The notes under the pieces are model-generated. The model did no database searches, was not told the DNA's origin, and worked only from the letters and a program-made list of their open reading frames with translations. Shown here piece by piece: positions 28,985 through 39,458 of a stretch of DNA of 64,000 nt. Numbering within the stretch: position 1 is the first letter of the stretch; each line of letters begins with the position of its first letter. The position numbers and the translations under genes are program-made. This DNA is from Gammaproteobacteria bacterium (GTDB lineage Bacteria; Pseudomonadota; Gammaproteobacteria; UBA6429; Thiohalophilaceae): NCBI GenBank assembly GCA_024641475.1, contig JAHECZ010000004.1, forward strand, positions 36,019 to 100,018, read 5' to 3'.

Positions 28985-29800
28985 TCACTGCACTTTCCAT
29001 GCATGGCCATAGACGACCTCATAGGTTGCAGGTAACACACCATCAATTCGAAATTGTTCATAGGCTTGTTGCAACTGTTGCAGTTGCTGGCGGCCGGTCA
29101 ACCCTCGCGGGCGTTGCGCAGTGACATTGTGCGCGCCTATTTGCTTGAGATCACGCATCAACTTCATGATCTCTGTATAAGTTACCGTCAGTTGCTCAGA
29201 ATCCATAATCGGTTCGACAAGCCGGCTCGATAACAACATATCACCCACATCATGCATATCGATAAACGTATTCACATGTGAGTAGCCGTTTACCTGGCTC
29301 CAACTTGCACGCAGCTCACGCAAGGTATCCGGGCCGAAAGTTGTAAAGAACAACGCACCGCCAGGCGTCAGCACCCGTTCGAATTCGGCAAACGCCGCCG
29401 GCAGATCATTACACCACTGCAACGTCAGGTTAGAAATAATCATATCAACACTGTTGCTGGCTAAAGGCAAACGCTCCACATCACCGACAATAAATTTGCA
29501 CCGACCACGCCAGCGTTGCCAGAAAGACAACCGTTGTTGTGCACGTACCAACATGGCTTGCGCCATATCGATCGCGACAATTTCTGCCTGTGAATAATCG
29601 CTTAATAGCTTCAGGGTACAGTAACCCGTGCCTGCTCCCACATCCAGAATACGTTTGGGTCGCAAGCGAATAAATTGCAGTCGTTCCAACAATCGATCCG
29701 CGATCTCACGTTGTAAAAAAGCCGCATCATCATAATGCGCGGCCGCCTGCTCAAAGGATCGCCGTGCCAGACGTTTATTGATCGGAAGTAAATTCAGCAT
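28985..29800 (-). CDS. bioC: malonyl-ACP O-methyltransferase
   Basis: SAM-dependent methyltransferase that starts pimeloyl synthesis by methylating malonyl-ACP. 271 aa. Seen: SFEQAAAHYDDAAFLQREIADRLLERL, SAM motif ILDVGAGTGYCT, and ISNLTLQWCNDLPAAFAEFERVL, all typical of BioC. Start at 29800 overlaps the end of bioH by 7 nt. Confidence 0.94.
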   Translation of the reverse strand: MLNLLPINKRLARRSFEQAAAHYDDAAFLQREIADRLLERLQFIRLRPKRILDVGAGTGYCTLKLLSDYSQAEIVAIDMAQAMLVRAQQRLSFWQRWRGRCKFIVGDVERLPLASNSVDMIISNLTLQWCNDLPAAFAEFERVLTPGGALFFTTFGPDTLRELRASWSQVNGYSHVNTFIDMHDVGDMLLSSRLVEPIMDSEQLTVTYTEIMKLMRDLKQIGAHNVTAQRPRGLTGRQQLQQLQQAYEQFRIDGVLPATYEVVYGHAWKVQ

Positions 29801-30570
29801 AGTAAAAATTCCTGCAGCCACCGCCGACAGGCAGTCGCATGTGTCATAAAAGGCAAGTGTGCGGCGCCGTGAAGAATGACGGCTTGCGCATGTGGCATCT
29901 GCTCTGCGAGTGAACGTGCTGCCAGCGTCGGCACCAGACTATCGCGATCACCATTCAGTATCAGTGTGGGGGTGGTAATTGTTGCCAGTTGCTGGCGCAA
30001 ATCAGTTGTGGCCAGCATCTCCAGCCCCTGCTGCAATGCAGTCGAATCAGGGGCGACCTCACCGGCTAGCAGAGTTTTTATCTGGCGAATTGTTTCGCGT
30101 GCCGCCGGTAGATTTTTTAATTGCAATTGTAAAAATCGATTCATTGCCTTGGTGTAATCACCTGATAATTCTTCGGCGACCTGCGCTAATGCAGCTTGCG
30201 TCACCCCATGCAACCAATTCGCCGAGCTCATAAAACAGGGCGTTGCAGTAAACAAAACCAGTTTGACAATACCTTGCGGAAATTCAGCTGCTAATTGCAA
30301 TGCTGTGACAGCACCGAGTGACCAACCCACCAATATATAGGATTCGTTAGTCGGTAAATGTTCTGCCAAAAATTTTGCCAACACCTGTATATCGTCGGCC
30401 CTGGCTAACGCATCACTCTGTCCGTAGCCAGGCAGATCCACCAGCCATATCGTATGCTGTGTTGCAAACTCCTGCGCAAACCCACGTAACAAACTGCGCG
30501 GCATACCCCAGCCATGCAGAAACACCATGGGTATGCCGTTACCAAATCGCTCAATATATAGATTCGGCAT
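29794..30570 (-). CDS. bioH: pimeloyl-ACP methyl ester carboxylesterase
   Basis: Alpha/beta hydrolase that ends pimeloyl synthesis by removing the methyl group. 258 aa. Seen: FLHGWGMPRSLL (oxyanion region), nucleophile GWSLGA, acid GDRDSLVP and His in HGAAHLPFMTH. It lies between bioF and bioC, which separates it from other hydrolases. Confidence 0.94.
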   Translation of the reverse strand: MPNLYIERFGNGIPMVFLHGWGMPRSLLRGFAQEFATQHTIWLVDLPGYGQSDALARADDIQVLAKFLAEHLPTNESYILVGWSLGAVTALQLAAEFPQGIVKLVLFTATPCFMSSANWLHGVTQAALAQVAEELSGDYTKAMNRFLQLQLKNLPAARETIRQIKTLLAGEVAPDSTALQQGLEMLATTDLRQQLATITTPTLILNGDRDSLVPTLAARSLAEQMPHAQAVILHGAAHLPFMTHATACRRWLQEFLLC

Positions 30571-30572
30571 TG

Positions 30573-31733
30573 TTATGCTTTACACACATGCTGCAGCTCA
30601 TCGATCAAACGATCGATATGCGCTGATTCATGCAAGCTGCTTAATGTAATACGCAATCGTGCAGTTCCTTCCGGTACCGTCGGTGGTCGTATTGCACTAA
30701 TTAAAATTCCACGTTGGCGTAATTGCACACTTGCAGCCACGGTACGTCCAACTTCACCCAACATGACAGGTTGGATTGCTGTCTGCGAATCCATCAATGG
30801 CAAACCAGCCGAACTGGCCAGTTGACGAAAGCGCTGAATATTCTGCTGTAATTTTTCGCGACGCCAGGCTTCGGTTGTAAGCAGACGTAAACTGACCCGG
30901 GTTGCTTCGGCAATGGCGGCAGGCATGGCGGTGGTATAAATATAACTGCGTGCACGTTGAATCAGCGTTTCAATCAATTCTTCACTGCCCGCGATAAATG
31001 CGCCAAAAGTCCCGATGGCTTTACCGAGTGTACCCATCAGAATGGGAACATCGTCTGGCGTTAACTGCTGTGCTTCGAGCGTACCACGGCCACTTTTGCC
31101 GAGCACACCAAATCCGTGCGCATCATCGATCATTAACCACGCTGCATGCTGATGACATACCTGCGCAAGTTGACTAACCGCGGCAATATCGCCATCCATG
31201 CTAAACACACCATCGCTGGCAACCAGTTTGGTGTGCGCCTGGCTTGCCGCCAGCTTGCCATGTAATGCTTGTGCATCATTGTGCGCATAGCGCTGTAAAC
31301 GTGCTTGTGATAATAAACCACCATCAAGCAGCGAGGCATGATTAAGGCGATCTTCAAACACATGGTCGCCTTTTTCCAACAATGCAGTCATCACCCCGAG
31401 GTTAGCCATGTAGCCGGTGGAAAATAACAAGGCGCGCGGACGTTGCACGAACTCCGCCAGCTCTTCTTCCAAGGCGTGATGTGCCGATGAATGCCCGTTA
31501 ATTAAATGCGATGCGCCGCTGCCAACACCGTATTGATCCGCACCACGTTGCAGCGCGGTAATTAAATCCGGATGTGCGGCCAGCCCCAGATAATCATTAC
31601 TGCAAAAATTCAGATGTGCTTTATTCGCAATTGAAACGGTGACACCTTGTGGACCTTCCACCACAAGACGCGATCGATAGCGTTGCTGTTGTTGCAGCTG
31701 TGCCAGATAACTCGCTAACTGATCCGCGCGCAT
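30573..31733 (-). CDS. bioF: 8-amino-7-oxononanoate synthase
   Basis: PLP enzyme condensing pimeloyl-ACP with alanine. 386 aa. Seen: NFCSNDYLGLAAHP, SHLINGHSSAHHALEEELAEF, DDAHGFGVLGKSGRG, and the PLP-lysine region GTLGKAIGTFGAFIAGS. It follows bioB by 6 nt. Confidence 0.96.
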   Translation of the reverse strand: MRADQLASYLAQLQQQQRYRSRLVVEGPQGVTVSIANKAHLNFCSNDYLGLAAHPDLITALQRGADQYGVGSGASHLINGHSSAHHALEEELAEFVQRPRALLFSTGYMANLGVMTALLEKGDHVFEDRLNHASLLDGGLLSQARLQRYAHNDAQALHGKLAASQAHTKLVASDGVFSMDGDIAAVSQLAQVCHQHAAWLMIDDAHGFGVLGKSGRGTLEAQQLTPDDVPILMGTLGKAIGTFGAFIAGSEELIETLIQRARSYIYTTAMPAAIAEATRVSLRLLTTEAWRREKLQQNIQRFRQLASSAGLPLMDSQTAIQPVMLGEVGRTVAASVQLRQRGILISAIRPPTVPEGTARLRITLSSLHESAHIDRLIDELQHVCKA

Positions 31734-31739
31734 CCGGGT

Positions 31740-32705
31740 TTACTGCGCGTGGATTCCCAGTTTGGCAAACAGATGACGATCACGATCCGTCGCCGGGTTT
31801 GGTGTGGTCAGGAGTTTCTCACCATAGAAAATCGAATTCGCACCGGCAAGAAAACATAGCGCCTGCATCTCCTCGCTCATGCCTTCGCGGCCTGCCGATA
31901 ACCGCACATGCGATTGCGGCATCAGTATGCGCGCCACCGCAATGGTACGCACAAATTCAATCGCATCGAAAGCTTGCGCTTCTGCCAGGGGTGTTCCTTC
32001 AACACGCACCAGCATGTTGATTGGCACGCTCTCGGGATGCGGTTGCTGATTGGCAAGTTCCTGTAACAATCCCAGGCGATCATCACGTGACTCACCCATG
32101 CCCAGAATCCCGCCGCAACACACATGCATACCGGCATCGCGCACATGCGCCAGCGTGTCACGCCGATCCTGATAGGTACGCGTACTGATGATCTCCGGAT
32201 AAAATTCCGGTGAGGTATCCAGATTATGATTGTAGTAATCCAGCCCGGCGGCCTGTAAACGTTGCGCCTGCGGTTTGGTCAACATTCCGAGTGTTAGACA
32301 GGTTTCCAATCCTTCGGCTTTGACAGCCGTGACCATTTCGATCACCCGATCGATATCCTTGTCTTTGGGACTGCGCCAGGCCGCGCCCATGCAAAAGCGT
32401 GAGGATCCGTTTTGTTTGGCCTGTCTGGCTGAAGCAATCACGGCTGCGAGCGGCAGCAATTCTTCACTTTCCAGACCGGTATCAAAGCGCACACTCTGCG
32501 GACAATAGGCGCAGTCTTCCGGACAGCGGCCGGTCTTGATACTCAGCAACGTACTGACCTGTACCTGATTCGGATCAAAATGCGCACGATGTACCTGCTG
32601 CGCCGCAAACATCAGATCGGCAAATGGTAGTGTAAATAATTTATCTATCTCGGCACGTTGCCAGTCATAGCGTAATGCGGTGGATTTATCAGACGCAGCG
32701 TTCAT
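31740..32705 (-). CDS. bioB: biotin synthase
   Basis: Radical SAM enzyme inserting sulfur into dethiobiotin. 321 aa. Seen: the radical SAM motif [27 protein letters not shown], and [15 protein letters not shown]. It overlaps the upstream small membrane protein gene by 4 nt. Confidence 0.97.
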   Translation of the reverse strand: MNAASDKSTALRYDWQRAEIDKLFTLPFADLMFAAQQVHRAHFDPNQVQVSTLLSIKTGRCPEDCAYCPQSVRFDTGLESEELLPLAAVIASARQAKQNGSSRFCMGAAWRSPKDKDIDRVIEMVTAVKAEGLETCLTLGMLTKPQAQRLQAAGLDYYNHNLDTSPEFYPEIISTRTYQDRRDTLAHVRDAGMHVCCGGILGMGESRDDRLGLLQELANQQPHPESVPINMLVRVEGTPLAEAQAFDAIEFVRTIAVARILMPQSHVRLSAGREGMSEEMQALCFLAGANSIFYGEKLLTTPNPATDRDRHLFAKLGIHAQ

Positions 32706-33103
32706 AGGTGAGATTCCTCATTGGTAAAAGTGACGTCTTGCCAGAGTTCTTTTTGAATCTGCCACAGATCCCAAAGTGTCCAGGGCAACAGGATCAGTGC
32801 AACGATGGCCCAGGTGATCAGCCAGGTCTTCAAACCCGTGGCAAAGAAAGCGCCGATCGCCACCACAAATCCCACCACACCGTAAAATCGGTAGGCAGCA
32901 TGTTGGGTGTAATGCCCTACACGGGGATTGGGATGGTGCTTGTTCATCGCATACACCACCATCGAGGCACCGAACCATAAGATACCCAGCGGCACTGGCA
33001 ACAACACTGCAATCAAATTGCCGAAATTAAAATAACGCGCCGCCGCCCGCGAAGCGTGTGCTGGAATGACGCGAGAACTTGTTGGACTATCGGGCTGGGA
33101 CAT
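32702..33103 (-). CDS. small membrane protein upstream of bioB, unknown
   Basis: About 133 aa from the ATG at 33103 ([12 protein letters not shown]). Three hydrophobic segments, about residues 27-50, 72-91 and 92-112, with a [20 protein letters not shown] linker. I do not recognise the family. It is coupled to bioB by an ATGA overlap and diverges from comF. A longer frame begins with a TTG at 33175, which would overlap the comF start. Confidence 0.7.
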   Translation of the reverse strand: MSQPDSPTSSRVIPAHASRAAARYFNFGNLIAVLLPVPLGILWFGASMVVYAMNKHHPNPRVGHYTQHAAYRFYGVVGFVVAIGAFFATGLKTWLITWAIVALILLPWTLWDLWQIQKELWQDVTFTNEESHL

Positions 33104-33174
33104 ATACTTGGATTCTGGGGAAACATGGTCAGGGAACGGCCGCGTAGCATACCTGTCAACCGAAAGGGAATTCA

Positions 33175-33891
33175 ATGGTTAACCAATGGTTACTTTCCGC
33201 TCTTGGCCAACTGCTGCCATCGAGCTGCCCACTCTGTGATGTTCCCTTACCTATTGGAGAACATCTGTGTAAATCCTGTCATAACGCACTGCCCTTGCTG
33301 GACCGACCCTGCCCCCAATGTGGTTTAGTCTTACCAGTCGAGGCACCCAGCGAGCAGTGCTGCGGCAGCTGTCAAACCGATCCACCCGATTTTGATCGAC
33401 TGATCGCCACCAGTCAGTATGCGCCACCGATGTCACAGTTGATCATGGGGTTTAAATTCCATCGACAATTGCAGTACGCGCGTTTATTCGCACAGCTACT
33501 GGCCAATGCGGTACAGCAATCAGGGCACGGCCTGCCCGAAATCATTTTGCCGGTGCCGTTGCATGCATCACGACAGCGTCAACGCGGTTATAACCAGGCA
33601 TTGGAAATTGCGCGGCTGTTATCACGCTGGCTGGATATCCCGGTAGCAGGCAATGTATTGCAACGAATTCGCGCAACCGCAGCACAATCGGATCTCGATG
33701 CAGCCGCACGAATTGAAAATGTGCGCGGTGCCTTTAAATTGCGCCAGGCTTTGCCTTACCGCCACGTCGCCTTGCTGGATGATGTCGTTACCACGGGTAA
33801 CACCGTCAATGAAATAACCCGGGTCTTAAAAAAATCCGGGGTGCAGCGCGTCGATGTCTGGTGTATAGCGCGGGTGGTTGAAGCGAATTAA
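33175..33891 (+). CDS. comF: ComF family phosphoribosyltransferase-like protein
   Basis: 238 aa. Seen: N-terminal zinc-ribbon Cys pairs (CPLC, CKSC, CPQC, CGSC) and a C-terminal phosphoribosyltransferase motif VALLDDVVTTGNTV. ComF (GntX in E. coli) takes part in DNA uptake and use. It diverges from the bio operon, its usual neighbour in gammaproteobacteria. Confidence 0.93.
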   Translation: MVNQWLLSALGQLLPSSCPLCDVPLPIGEHLCKSCHNALPLLDRPCPQCGLVLPVEAPSEQCCGSCQTDPPDFDRLIATSQYAPPMSQLIMGFKFHRQLQYARLFAQLLANAVQQSGHGLPEIILPVPLHASRQRQRGYNQALEIARLLSRWLDIPVAGNVLQRIRATAAQSDLDAAARIENVRGAFKLRQALPYRHVALLDDVVTTGNTVNEITRVLKKSGVQRVDVWCIARVVEAN

Positions 33892-33904
33892 CGATAAGCA
33901 GTTA

Positions 33905-34432
33905 TTATTTTCTGCCCAGCAAAGCGGTAATCCTGGCACCCAGTTTCATCAATTTGAGCAAGGTGGGTTGCGGCACCGTACGCATCTGCTCATACCAGCC
34001 CGTCAGTGTTTCCATAAATTCCAGGCTTGCACTGATGCGTTGTTTGATCTCAGCTGGAGTTTGTTTATCCGCTTCACCCTCCAACACACAACTGCGCAAC
34101 ATGGTTAAGGTCGGATCGATCTCGCGTTGCTTGCGTTGCTCAACGATGACCATAAACATTTCCCACATGTCCTTTACCGACTCGAAATGATCACGTCGAT
34201 CACCCATCACATGCACAATCTTCACCAAATGCCAGCCCTGCAACTCCTTGAGGCTGGTGCTGACGTTGGAGCGCGCCACTTCCAGCGTCTCGACGATCTC
34301 CTCGGCATGCAGCGGCTGCGGTGACAGATACAACAAGGCATGGATCTGTGCCACGGTGCGATTGACGCCCCAACGGGTGCCCATCTCGCCCCAGTGGAGA
34401 ATGAATTTCTGCATAATCGGGGTCAGTTTCAT
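33905..34432 (-). CDS. GbsR/MarR family transcriptional regulator
   Basis: 175 aa. Seen: a winged helix-turn-helix, with GTRWGVNRTVAQIHALLYLSPQPLHAEEIVETLEVARSNVSTSLKELQGW matching the GbsR pattern, then a helical dimerisation region. A perfect 9-bp-arm palindrome lies 12 nt upstream of its start, so autoregulation is likely. Ligand unknown. It converges on comF, with 13 nt between the two stops. Confidence 0.87.
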   Translation of the reverse strand: MKLTPIMQKFILHWGEMGTRWGVNRTVAQIHALLYLSPQPLHAEEIVETLEVARSNVSTSLKELQGWHLVKIVHVMGDRRDHFESVKDMWEMFMVIVEQRKQREIDPTLTMLRSCVLEGEADKQTPAEIKQRISASLEFMETLTGWYEQMRTVPQPTLLKLMKLGARITALLGRK

Positions 34433-34444
34433 GATGGCTTCGAA

Positions 34445-34466
34445 ATTTTCTGTACAGACAGAAAAT
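34445..34466. promoter_or_regulatory. palindromic operator upstream of the GbsR-like gene
   Basis: ATTTTCTGT, four bases, ACAGAAAAT: a perfect 22-bp dyad starting 12 nt before the regulator's start codon. The spacing and symmetry fit a dimeric winged-helix repressor. Confidence 0.7.
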
Positions 34467-34562
34467 AATGACTGCCTGGCATTTCGTCAAGCTAAATCGC
34501 GGTGAAGCATGCTTGCCTGAGTGACTACAGACACCAGAATATAGTGCAGAGAGAAAGCGGGT

Positions 34563-35129
34563 TTAGAACCGCCAGAAGAAATCGACAAACGGACCTTTAT
34601 TCTCAAATCGGCCTTTCGCTTCCTGACCGGCATCGAGATCGAGTTGCTGATATTTCCAGCCACCTTGCAGGCCGATACCACTGTCAAAGGAATAGACTAA
34701 TTTGGCCCGATAGTCATAAGCACGCCATTGATCGTACTCCATATGACTACCGACCAGACTGGCCTTGAGTCCGTTATAAGGTAATTTAAATTGAGCACTG
34801 GCATAGAACATCGGCACAGTTGTGTTGATAGCCTGGGAGCTGGTATCCACATTGGCGCGGATATCACCTTCAATAAACCGCAGATTCATACCAAGACCCA
34901 GACTGACCGCATCATTACGCCAGGGGTAACTGATGGTGGCGTTATACTGGTTTACCCGCGCAGCAGTGCTGTGTTGCCGATCCAATAGCGGTGCTGACTC
35001 GTCATTTCCCAGCTGTTTCTGAAATTCAAACGCAGGTTGCCACAGATAATCCGATCCATTGGAGCTGCCACCCGCCAGAGCAAGGTTGCTGCAAATCACA
35101 AAGCCAATAATGAGTAGAGTACGAAACAT
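34563..35129 (-). CDS. outer-membrane beta-barrel protein, TIGR04219-like
   Basis: 188 aa with an N-terminal signal peptide ending near LALAG. The rest is a series of amphipathic strands (for example VSLGLGMNLRFIEGDI, AKLVYSFDSGIGLQGGWKYQQL) and the last residue is Phe in FVDFFWRF, the outer-membrane assembly signal. The pattern resembles the TIGR04219 family; function unknown. Confidence 0.8.
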   Translation of the reverse strand: MFRTLLIIGFVICSNLALAGGSSNGSDYLWQPAFEFQKQLGNDESAPLLDRQHSTAARVNQYNATISYPWRNDAVSLGLGMNLRFIEGDIRANVDTSSQAINTTVPMFYASAQFKLPYNGLKASLVGSHMEYDQWRAYDYRAKLVYSFDSGIGLQGGWKYQQLDLDAGQEAKGRFENKGPFVDFFWRF

Positions 35130-35288
35130 TCTGTCACATCTAAAAATTGATAAGTGATCCTAAAAAAAACCGGCAGAAGAGTAAGTATCCTCTTCGATAT
35201 ACCCGAATTTACAGTCTAGACCACTGGGCGCCGTTGTCAGCCCAATATGTCACAGTTTTCGCCGGAAATATTCCCGTGATCTGGAATG

Positions 35289-36173
35289 TCATTTGCCCGC
35301 GTAACTCAACACCAGACCCGCAAACACCGCCAGGCCTAACCAATGATTATTTAAAAATGCCTCAAAACAACCCTTGGGATCACGCCGACGAATAAGGTAT
35401 TGCTGGTAACCCGCCAATACCGCTGCCACACCGATACCGGCAGAATACGGCCACGGTAACTCGGCCTGATGCCCCAGTAACCAAAGCGCCATCAACATCA
35501 GGCCCTGCAATATTGCCAGAATAATGCGATCCGCATCGCCAAACAGAATCGCGGTGGATTTCACCCCGATTTTCAGATCATCTTCACGATCAACCATGGC
35601 ATACATGGTGTCGTAGATCACCGCCCACACCACGGTGATCACATAGATCAGCCAGGTCTGTTTGGTGATCGTGCCGGTTTGCGCGGCATAAGCCATCGGA
35701 ATCGCCCAGGCGAAGGCCATACCGAGTACCACCTGCGGCAGATGGGTGTAGCGTTTACTAAATGGGTATACAGCAGCAAGTAGTGCACCGCCAAACGACA
35801 GATATATCGTCAGGGCATTGGTAAACAATACCAATATGAATGACACCAAACACAGTGCCACAAACAAAAGTACCGCTTCGCGAGGTGTAACTTTGCCGGT
35901 GGCGATGGGTCGCTCGCGCGTACGTGTTACATATGAATCAATATTCCGATCAGCGTAATCATTGATCACACACCCGGCCGAGCGCATCAATATCGTGCCC
36001 AATACAAATATGAACACCACTCCCGGCGCAGGCTTGCCCGCGCCGGCAATCCACAAGGCCCATAACATCGGCCAGAGTAGTAAAAAGATCCCGATGGGTT
36101 TATGCAGACGTGTCAGATAATAATATTGGCGCAAGCGGTCGCGAACATGTGGAGATAACAGAGGCTTTTTCAT
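35289..36173 (-). CDS. ubiA: 4-hydroxybenzoate polyprenyltransferase
   Basis: Membrane enzyme that prenylates 4-hydroxybenzoate in ubiquinone synthesis. 294 aa with about eight helices. Seen: two Asp-rich motifs, NDYADRNID and DREDD in [16 protein letters not shown]. Overlaps ubiC by 4 nt. Confidence 0.96.
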   Translation of the reverse strand: MKKPLLSPHVRDRLRQYYYLTRLHKPIGIFLLLWPMLWALWIAGAGKPAPGVVFIFVLGTILMRSAGCVINDYADRNIDSYVTRTRERPIATGKVTPREAVLLFVALCLVSFILVLFTNALTIYLSFGGALLAAVYPFSKRYTHLPQVVLGMAFAWAIPMAYAAQTGTITKQTWLIYVITVVWAVIYDTMYAMVDREDDLKIGVKSTAILFGDADRIILAILQGLMLMALWLLGHQAELPWPYSAGIGVAAVLAGYQQYLIRRRDPKGCFEAFLNNHWLGLAVFAGLVLSYAGK

Positions 36174-36733
36174 GATGCGCTTACTTTACACCGTGCCACC
36201 GTCGGTAAAAAGATCTCATTAACCAGCAGTGGCTTGGCGCCAAGATAAAACACCGAGCGACGCGCCCAGATATCACTTGCGGCATCGGGTGATCTTAGCA
36301 TTGCCTTATGAAACAATTGCTGCCTCATACTCAGATGGGTAACTTCCATTGGATCACGGTGCATATGTGGATCGGCGAATAACACGGCACCCAACGGGCG
36401 CGCGCCCAGGTGGGCAAGAAATTTCTGTCGGCCGGTTAACGTGCGCTGCGGCATGATCGTACGCGCAAACACCCACGGGATTGCATCACAACATAGATAC
36501 ACTTCGCGGATCAGCGCACGCTCATGCAAAGTCATATGCAAGCGCTGCGCCTCATCGACACTGGCACGCTGCCAGGATTGCGACAATACTTCCACATGAA
36601 AGCGTCCCGGGCAGGCTGCGATTACCCGCGCCGTCAACGAACCTGGATCAAACAACCAACAGGCAATGGCTGCCGGAATTGCTGTGGCAAACATTTGTTG
36701 CTGAGTACGCCAGACTGGAAATGTAAATTGCAT
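36170..36733 (-). CDS. ubiC: chorismate pyruvate-lyase
   Basis: Removes pyruvate from chorismate to give 4-hydroxybenzoate, the first step of ubiquinone synthesis. 187 aa. Seen: [26 protein letters not shown] with the active-site Arg, [10 protein letters not shown], and [22 protein letters not shown]. Translationally coupled to ubiA downstream. Confidence 0.94.
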   Translation of the reverse strand: MQFTFPVWRTQQQMFATAIPAAIACWLFDPGSLTARVIAACPGRFHVEVLSQSWQRASVDEAQRLHMTLHERALIREVYLCCDAIPWVFARTIMPQRTLTGRQKFLAHLGARPLGAVLFADPHMHRDPMEVTHLSMRQQLFHKAMLRSPDAASDIWARRSVFYLGAKPLLVNEIFLPTVARCKVSAS

Positions 36734-36765
36734 AAGATATTGGTTACTGCCACGGCCTTAGGTGT

Positions 36766-38841
36766 TTATACATCAGCAAAGCGCGTCCCCTCGCCAACCC
36801 AGCGTTGAATCAACGCGGCAACTTCACCGGGATGTTCCACTATAAATTTCTCGGTCCAGCGATTCACCGCCGGTAACAAACGTTGATGTTTGAGTAAATC
36901 CGCAACGCGTAACTGCATCAAGCCGGTCTGCTTGGTGCCAAGCACTTCACCTGGTCCACGAATTTCCAAATCACGCCGTGCTATTTCAAAACCGTCATTC
37001 GTTTCGCGCATTGCCTTTAAGCGTTCCCGTGCCAATTGCGACAGGCTGCCATGATACAACAGCACACAGACGCTGTCCTGCGTACCCCGCCCGACACGGC
37101 CGCGCAATTGATGCAGCTGCGCCAGGCCAAACCGTTCAGCGTTTTCAATGATCATTAAACTGGCATTGGGCACGTCCACACCAACTTCTATCACGGTGGT
37201 AGCAACCAGCAGATCCAGCTGATGCTGCTTGAATTGCTGCATCACCTGCTCTTTTTGAGCTGTCACCAGACGGCCATGTAACAGTCCTATACGCAACTGT
37301 GGTAATGCTTCAGCCAAATCGCGTGCCGTATCCTCCGCCGCCTGACACTGCAACACTTCGGACTCTTCGATCAAGGCGCACACCCAATAGACTTGTCGTC
37401 CCTGCTGACAGGCCTGCGCAACCCGTTGCACGATTTCGCTGCGACGCGACTCCGGCACTACTACGGTTTCCACCGGTTTACGTCCCGGCGGTAACGCATC
37501 GATGACCGACACATCCAGATCCGCATAGATCGTCATGGCCAGAGTACGTGGAATCGGTGTCGCCGTCATGATCAATTGATGCGGATGTAGTTGTGCTTTA
37601 ACTCCCTTATTACGTAAAGCCAGACGTTGATGCACACCAAACCGGTGTTGTTCATCAATAATCACCAGGGCCAGCCTGGCAAATTCCACATCTTCCTGAA
37701 ACAAGGCATGCGTACCGACACAAACCTGCACCGTACCTGCGGTGAGCGCGGCTACGGTCTCGCGACGTGATTTTCCCTTCAATTTACCGGATATCCATGC
37801 GATTGAAATATTTAACGGCGTTAACCAGCGCAATAAATTTTGATAGTGCTGCTCGGCCAGAATTTCGGTCGGCGCCATCAAAGCGACTTGATAACCCGCT
37901 TCCACGGTTTGTAATGCCGCCAAGACTGCCACGATAGTTTTACCTGACCCGACATCGCCTTGCACCAGACGTTGCATCGGTTCGGCCTTGTGCAAATCGG
38001 CACGGATCTCGGCAAACACACGTTGTTGTGCATCCGTTAATTTAAACGGTAACTGCGCCTGTAATTGCGTCGTGTATTTGTCCGCGCAGTTAAGTGCCGG
38101 GGCCTGCTCGCGGTGGGCGCGCATACGACGTTGCCGCAAACTTACTGCCTGTGCCAATAATTCTTCAAACGCCAGGCGCAACTGCATCGGATGATTGCGC
38201 TCTTCTAACAATTCCAGTGCCACATCCGGCGGTGGCTGATGCAAATATTGCACAGCGGCACTTAATTCCGGATAGTGCATCTCCTCCAGCAATGCGGCTG
38301 GCAATAATTCCTGCAAATGCAATTTGCCCTGTGCCAGTTGTTCCAATGCACGGCGCGTCAGCTGCCGCAAGGAAAGTTGATGTAATTGTTCGGTAGTGGG
38401 ATATACCGGCGTCAGATGTTCATCGACATTGGGAATTTCCTCCGGGTCCACGACGATGCGGTACTCCGGATGCACCATCTCCAGTGACTTGGGACCGGCG
38501 CGCACTTCACCAAAGCAACGCACCCTGACACCACGGGCCAGGGCTTCTTTTTGTTGTGCATTGAAATAAAAGAATCGCAACAAGATCATGCCGGTGCCAT
38601 CCGTGACATGCACCAACAACATACGTTTTTTACCGAATTTGATTTGGGCTAACTCGACCGTGCCCTGAATAACCGCCTCATCACCGGCCCGCAAGCTGCC
38701 GACAGGCACCAGGCGAGTACGATCCTCATAGCGAAACGGTAAATGGAACAGCAGGTCTTCGATAAAAAAAACATTCAATCGCGTCAGGCGCTCAGCCAAA
38801 CGCGCGCCAACACCTTTTAGCTCGGTTATCGGAGTTAGCAT
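36766..38841 (-). CDS. recG: ATP-dependent DNA helicase RecG
   Basis: Remodels stalled forks and branched DNA. 691 aa. Order: N-terminal wedge/OB domain, then helicase core with Walker A GDVGSGKT, DEQH box (VIIDEQHRFGVHQR), motif III TATPIPRTLA, and the C-terminal QLHQLRGRVGRG motif and TRG region. Normal length. Confidence 0.97.
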   Translation of the reverse strand: MLTPITELKGVGARLAERLTRLNVFFIEDLLFHLPFRYEDRTRLVPVGSLRAGDEAVIQGTVELAQIKFGKKRMLLVHVTDGTGMILLRFFYFNAQQKEALARGVRVRCFGEVRAGPKSLEMVHPEYRIVVDPEEIPNVDEHLTPVYPTTEQLHQLSLRQLTRRALEQLAQGKLHLQELLPAALLEEMHYPELSAAVQYLHQPPPDVALELLEERNHPMQLRLAFEELLAQAVSLRQRRMRAHREQAPALNCADKYTTQLQAQLPFKLTDAQQRVFAEIRADLHKAEPMQRLVQGDVGSGKTIVAVLAALQTVEAGYQVALMAPTEILAEQHYQNLLRWLTPLNISIAWISGKLKGKSRRETVAALTAGTVQVCVGTHALFQEDVEFARLALVIIDEQHRFGVHQRLALRNKGVKAQLHPHQLIMTATPIPRTLAMTIYADLDVSVIDALPPGRKPVETVVVPESRRSEIVQRVAQACQQGRQVYWVCALIEESEVLQCQAAEDTARDLAEALPQLRIGLLHGRLVTAQKEQVMQQFKQHQLDLLVATTVIEVGVDVPNASLMIIENAERFGLAQLHQLRGRVGRGTQDSVCVLLYHGSLSQLARERLKAMRETNDGFEIARRDLEIRGPGEVLGTKQTGLMQLRVADLLKHQRLLPAVNRWTEKFIVEHPGEVAALIQRWVGEGTRFADV

Positions 38842-38848
38842 AAATACA

Positions 38849-38916
38849 GTGACAAGTAACGAGTAACGCGATACGCGGGTCTAAACACTCGTCGCTCGTC
38901 CCTGGTTACTTGTCAC
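38849..38916. repeat. inverted repeat in the recG-ridA junction
   Basis: GTGACAAGTAAC at 38849-38860 and its exact complement GTTACTTGTCAC at 38905-38916. The right arm forms the last codons of ridA. The inside is rich in ACTCGTCGCTCGT-like words, which recur near 54522-54546 downstream of the cupin remnant. Confidence 0.7.
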
Positions 38917-39288
38917 CAAGATCGCATCCATCTCAACGCTCGCGCCTTTCGGTAACGAGGCGACACCAACCGCAGCGCGCGCCGGATATGGTTGCTGAAA
39001 ATATTCCGCCATGATTTGGTTCACCTTGGCGAAATTATTCAGATCGATCAGGAACACATTAAGTTTCACCACATCCTTCAGATCGCCACCGGCAGCCTGG
39101 GCCACTGCACGCAGATTATCGAATACACGTCGGATATGGACTTCGATGTCACCACTGACCATTTCCATGCTGGTGGGATCCAGTGGAATCTGCCCGGACA
39201 AATACACCGTATTGTCCACTTTGACTGCTTGTGAATAAGTGCCAATGGCTTTGGGGGCCTTGTCGCTGTGAATGATAGTACGTGCCAT
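38881..39288 (-). CDS. ridA: RidA family reactive intermediate deaminase
   Basis: Hydrolyses 2-aminoacrylate and related enamines. About 135 aa from the ATG at 39288, which has AAGGA six bases ahead; an in-frame upstream start at 39315 is less likely. Seen: [36 protein letters not shown], and [24 protein letters not shown], the RidA signature. The last residues SNQGRATSV come from the inverted-repeat sequence at the junction, beyond where RidA proteins usually end. It lies between spoT and recG, a conserved order. Confidence 0.94.
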   Translation of the reverse strand: MARTIIHSDKAPKAIGTYSQAVKVDNTVYLSGQIPLDPTSMEMVSGDIEVHIRRVFDNLRAVAQAAGGDLKDVVKLNVFLIDLNNFAKVNQIMAEYFQQPYPARAAVGVASLPKGASVEMDAILVTSNQGRATSV

Positions 39289-39458
39289 ATTTTTTCCTTG
39301 TCGAGGTTTTACCAAAGATGAGATGAATTATATCCAGCGGTTGTGGCAATACCAGCAGAGAGTTGGGTAAGCTGTACTATCATCAAGCGGTCTACTAACT
39401 ATACAATCCGCCTGGACATACCGTATGTTGACGATAACCAGGATAAATTCCTGCAAAC

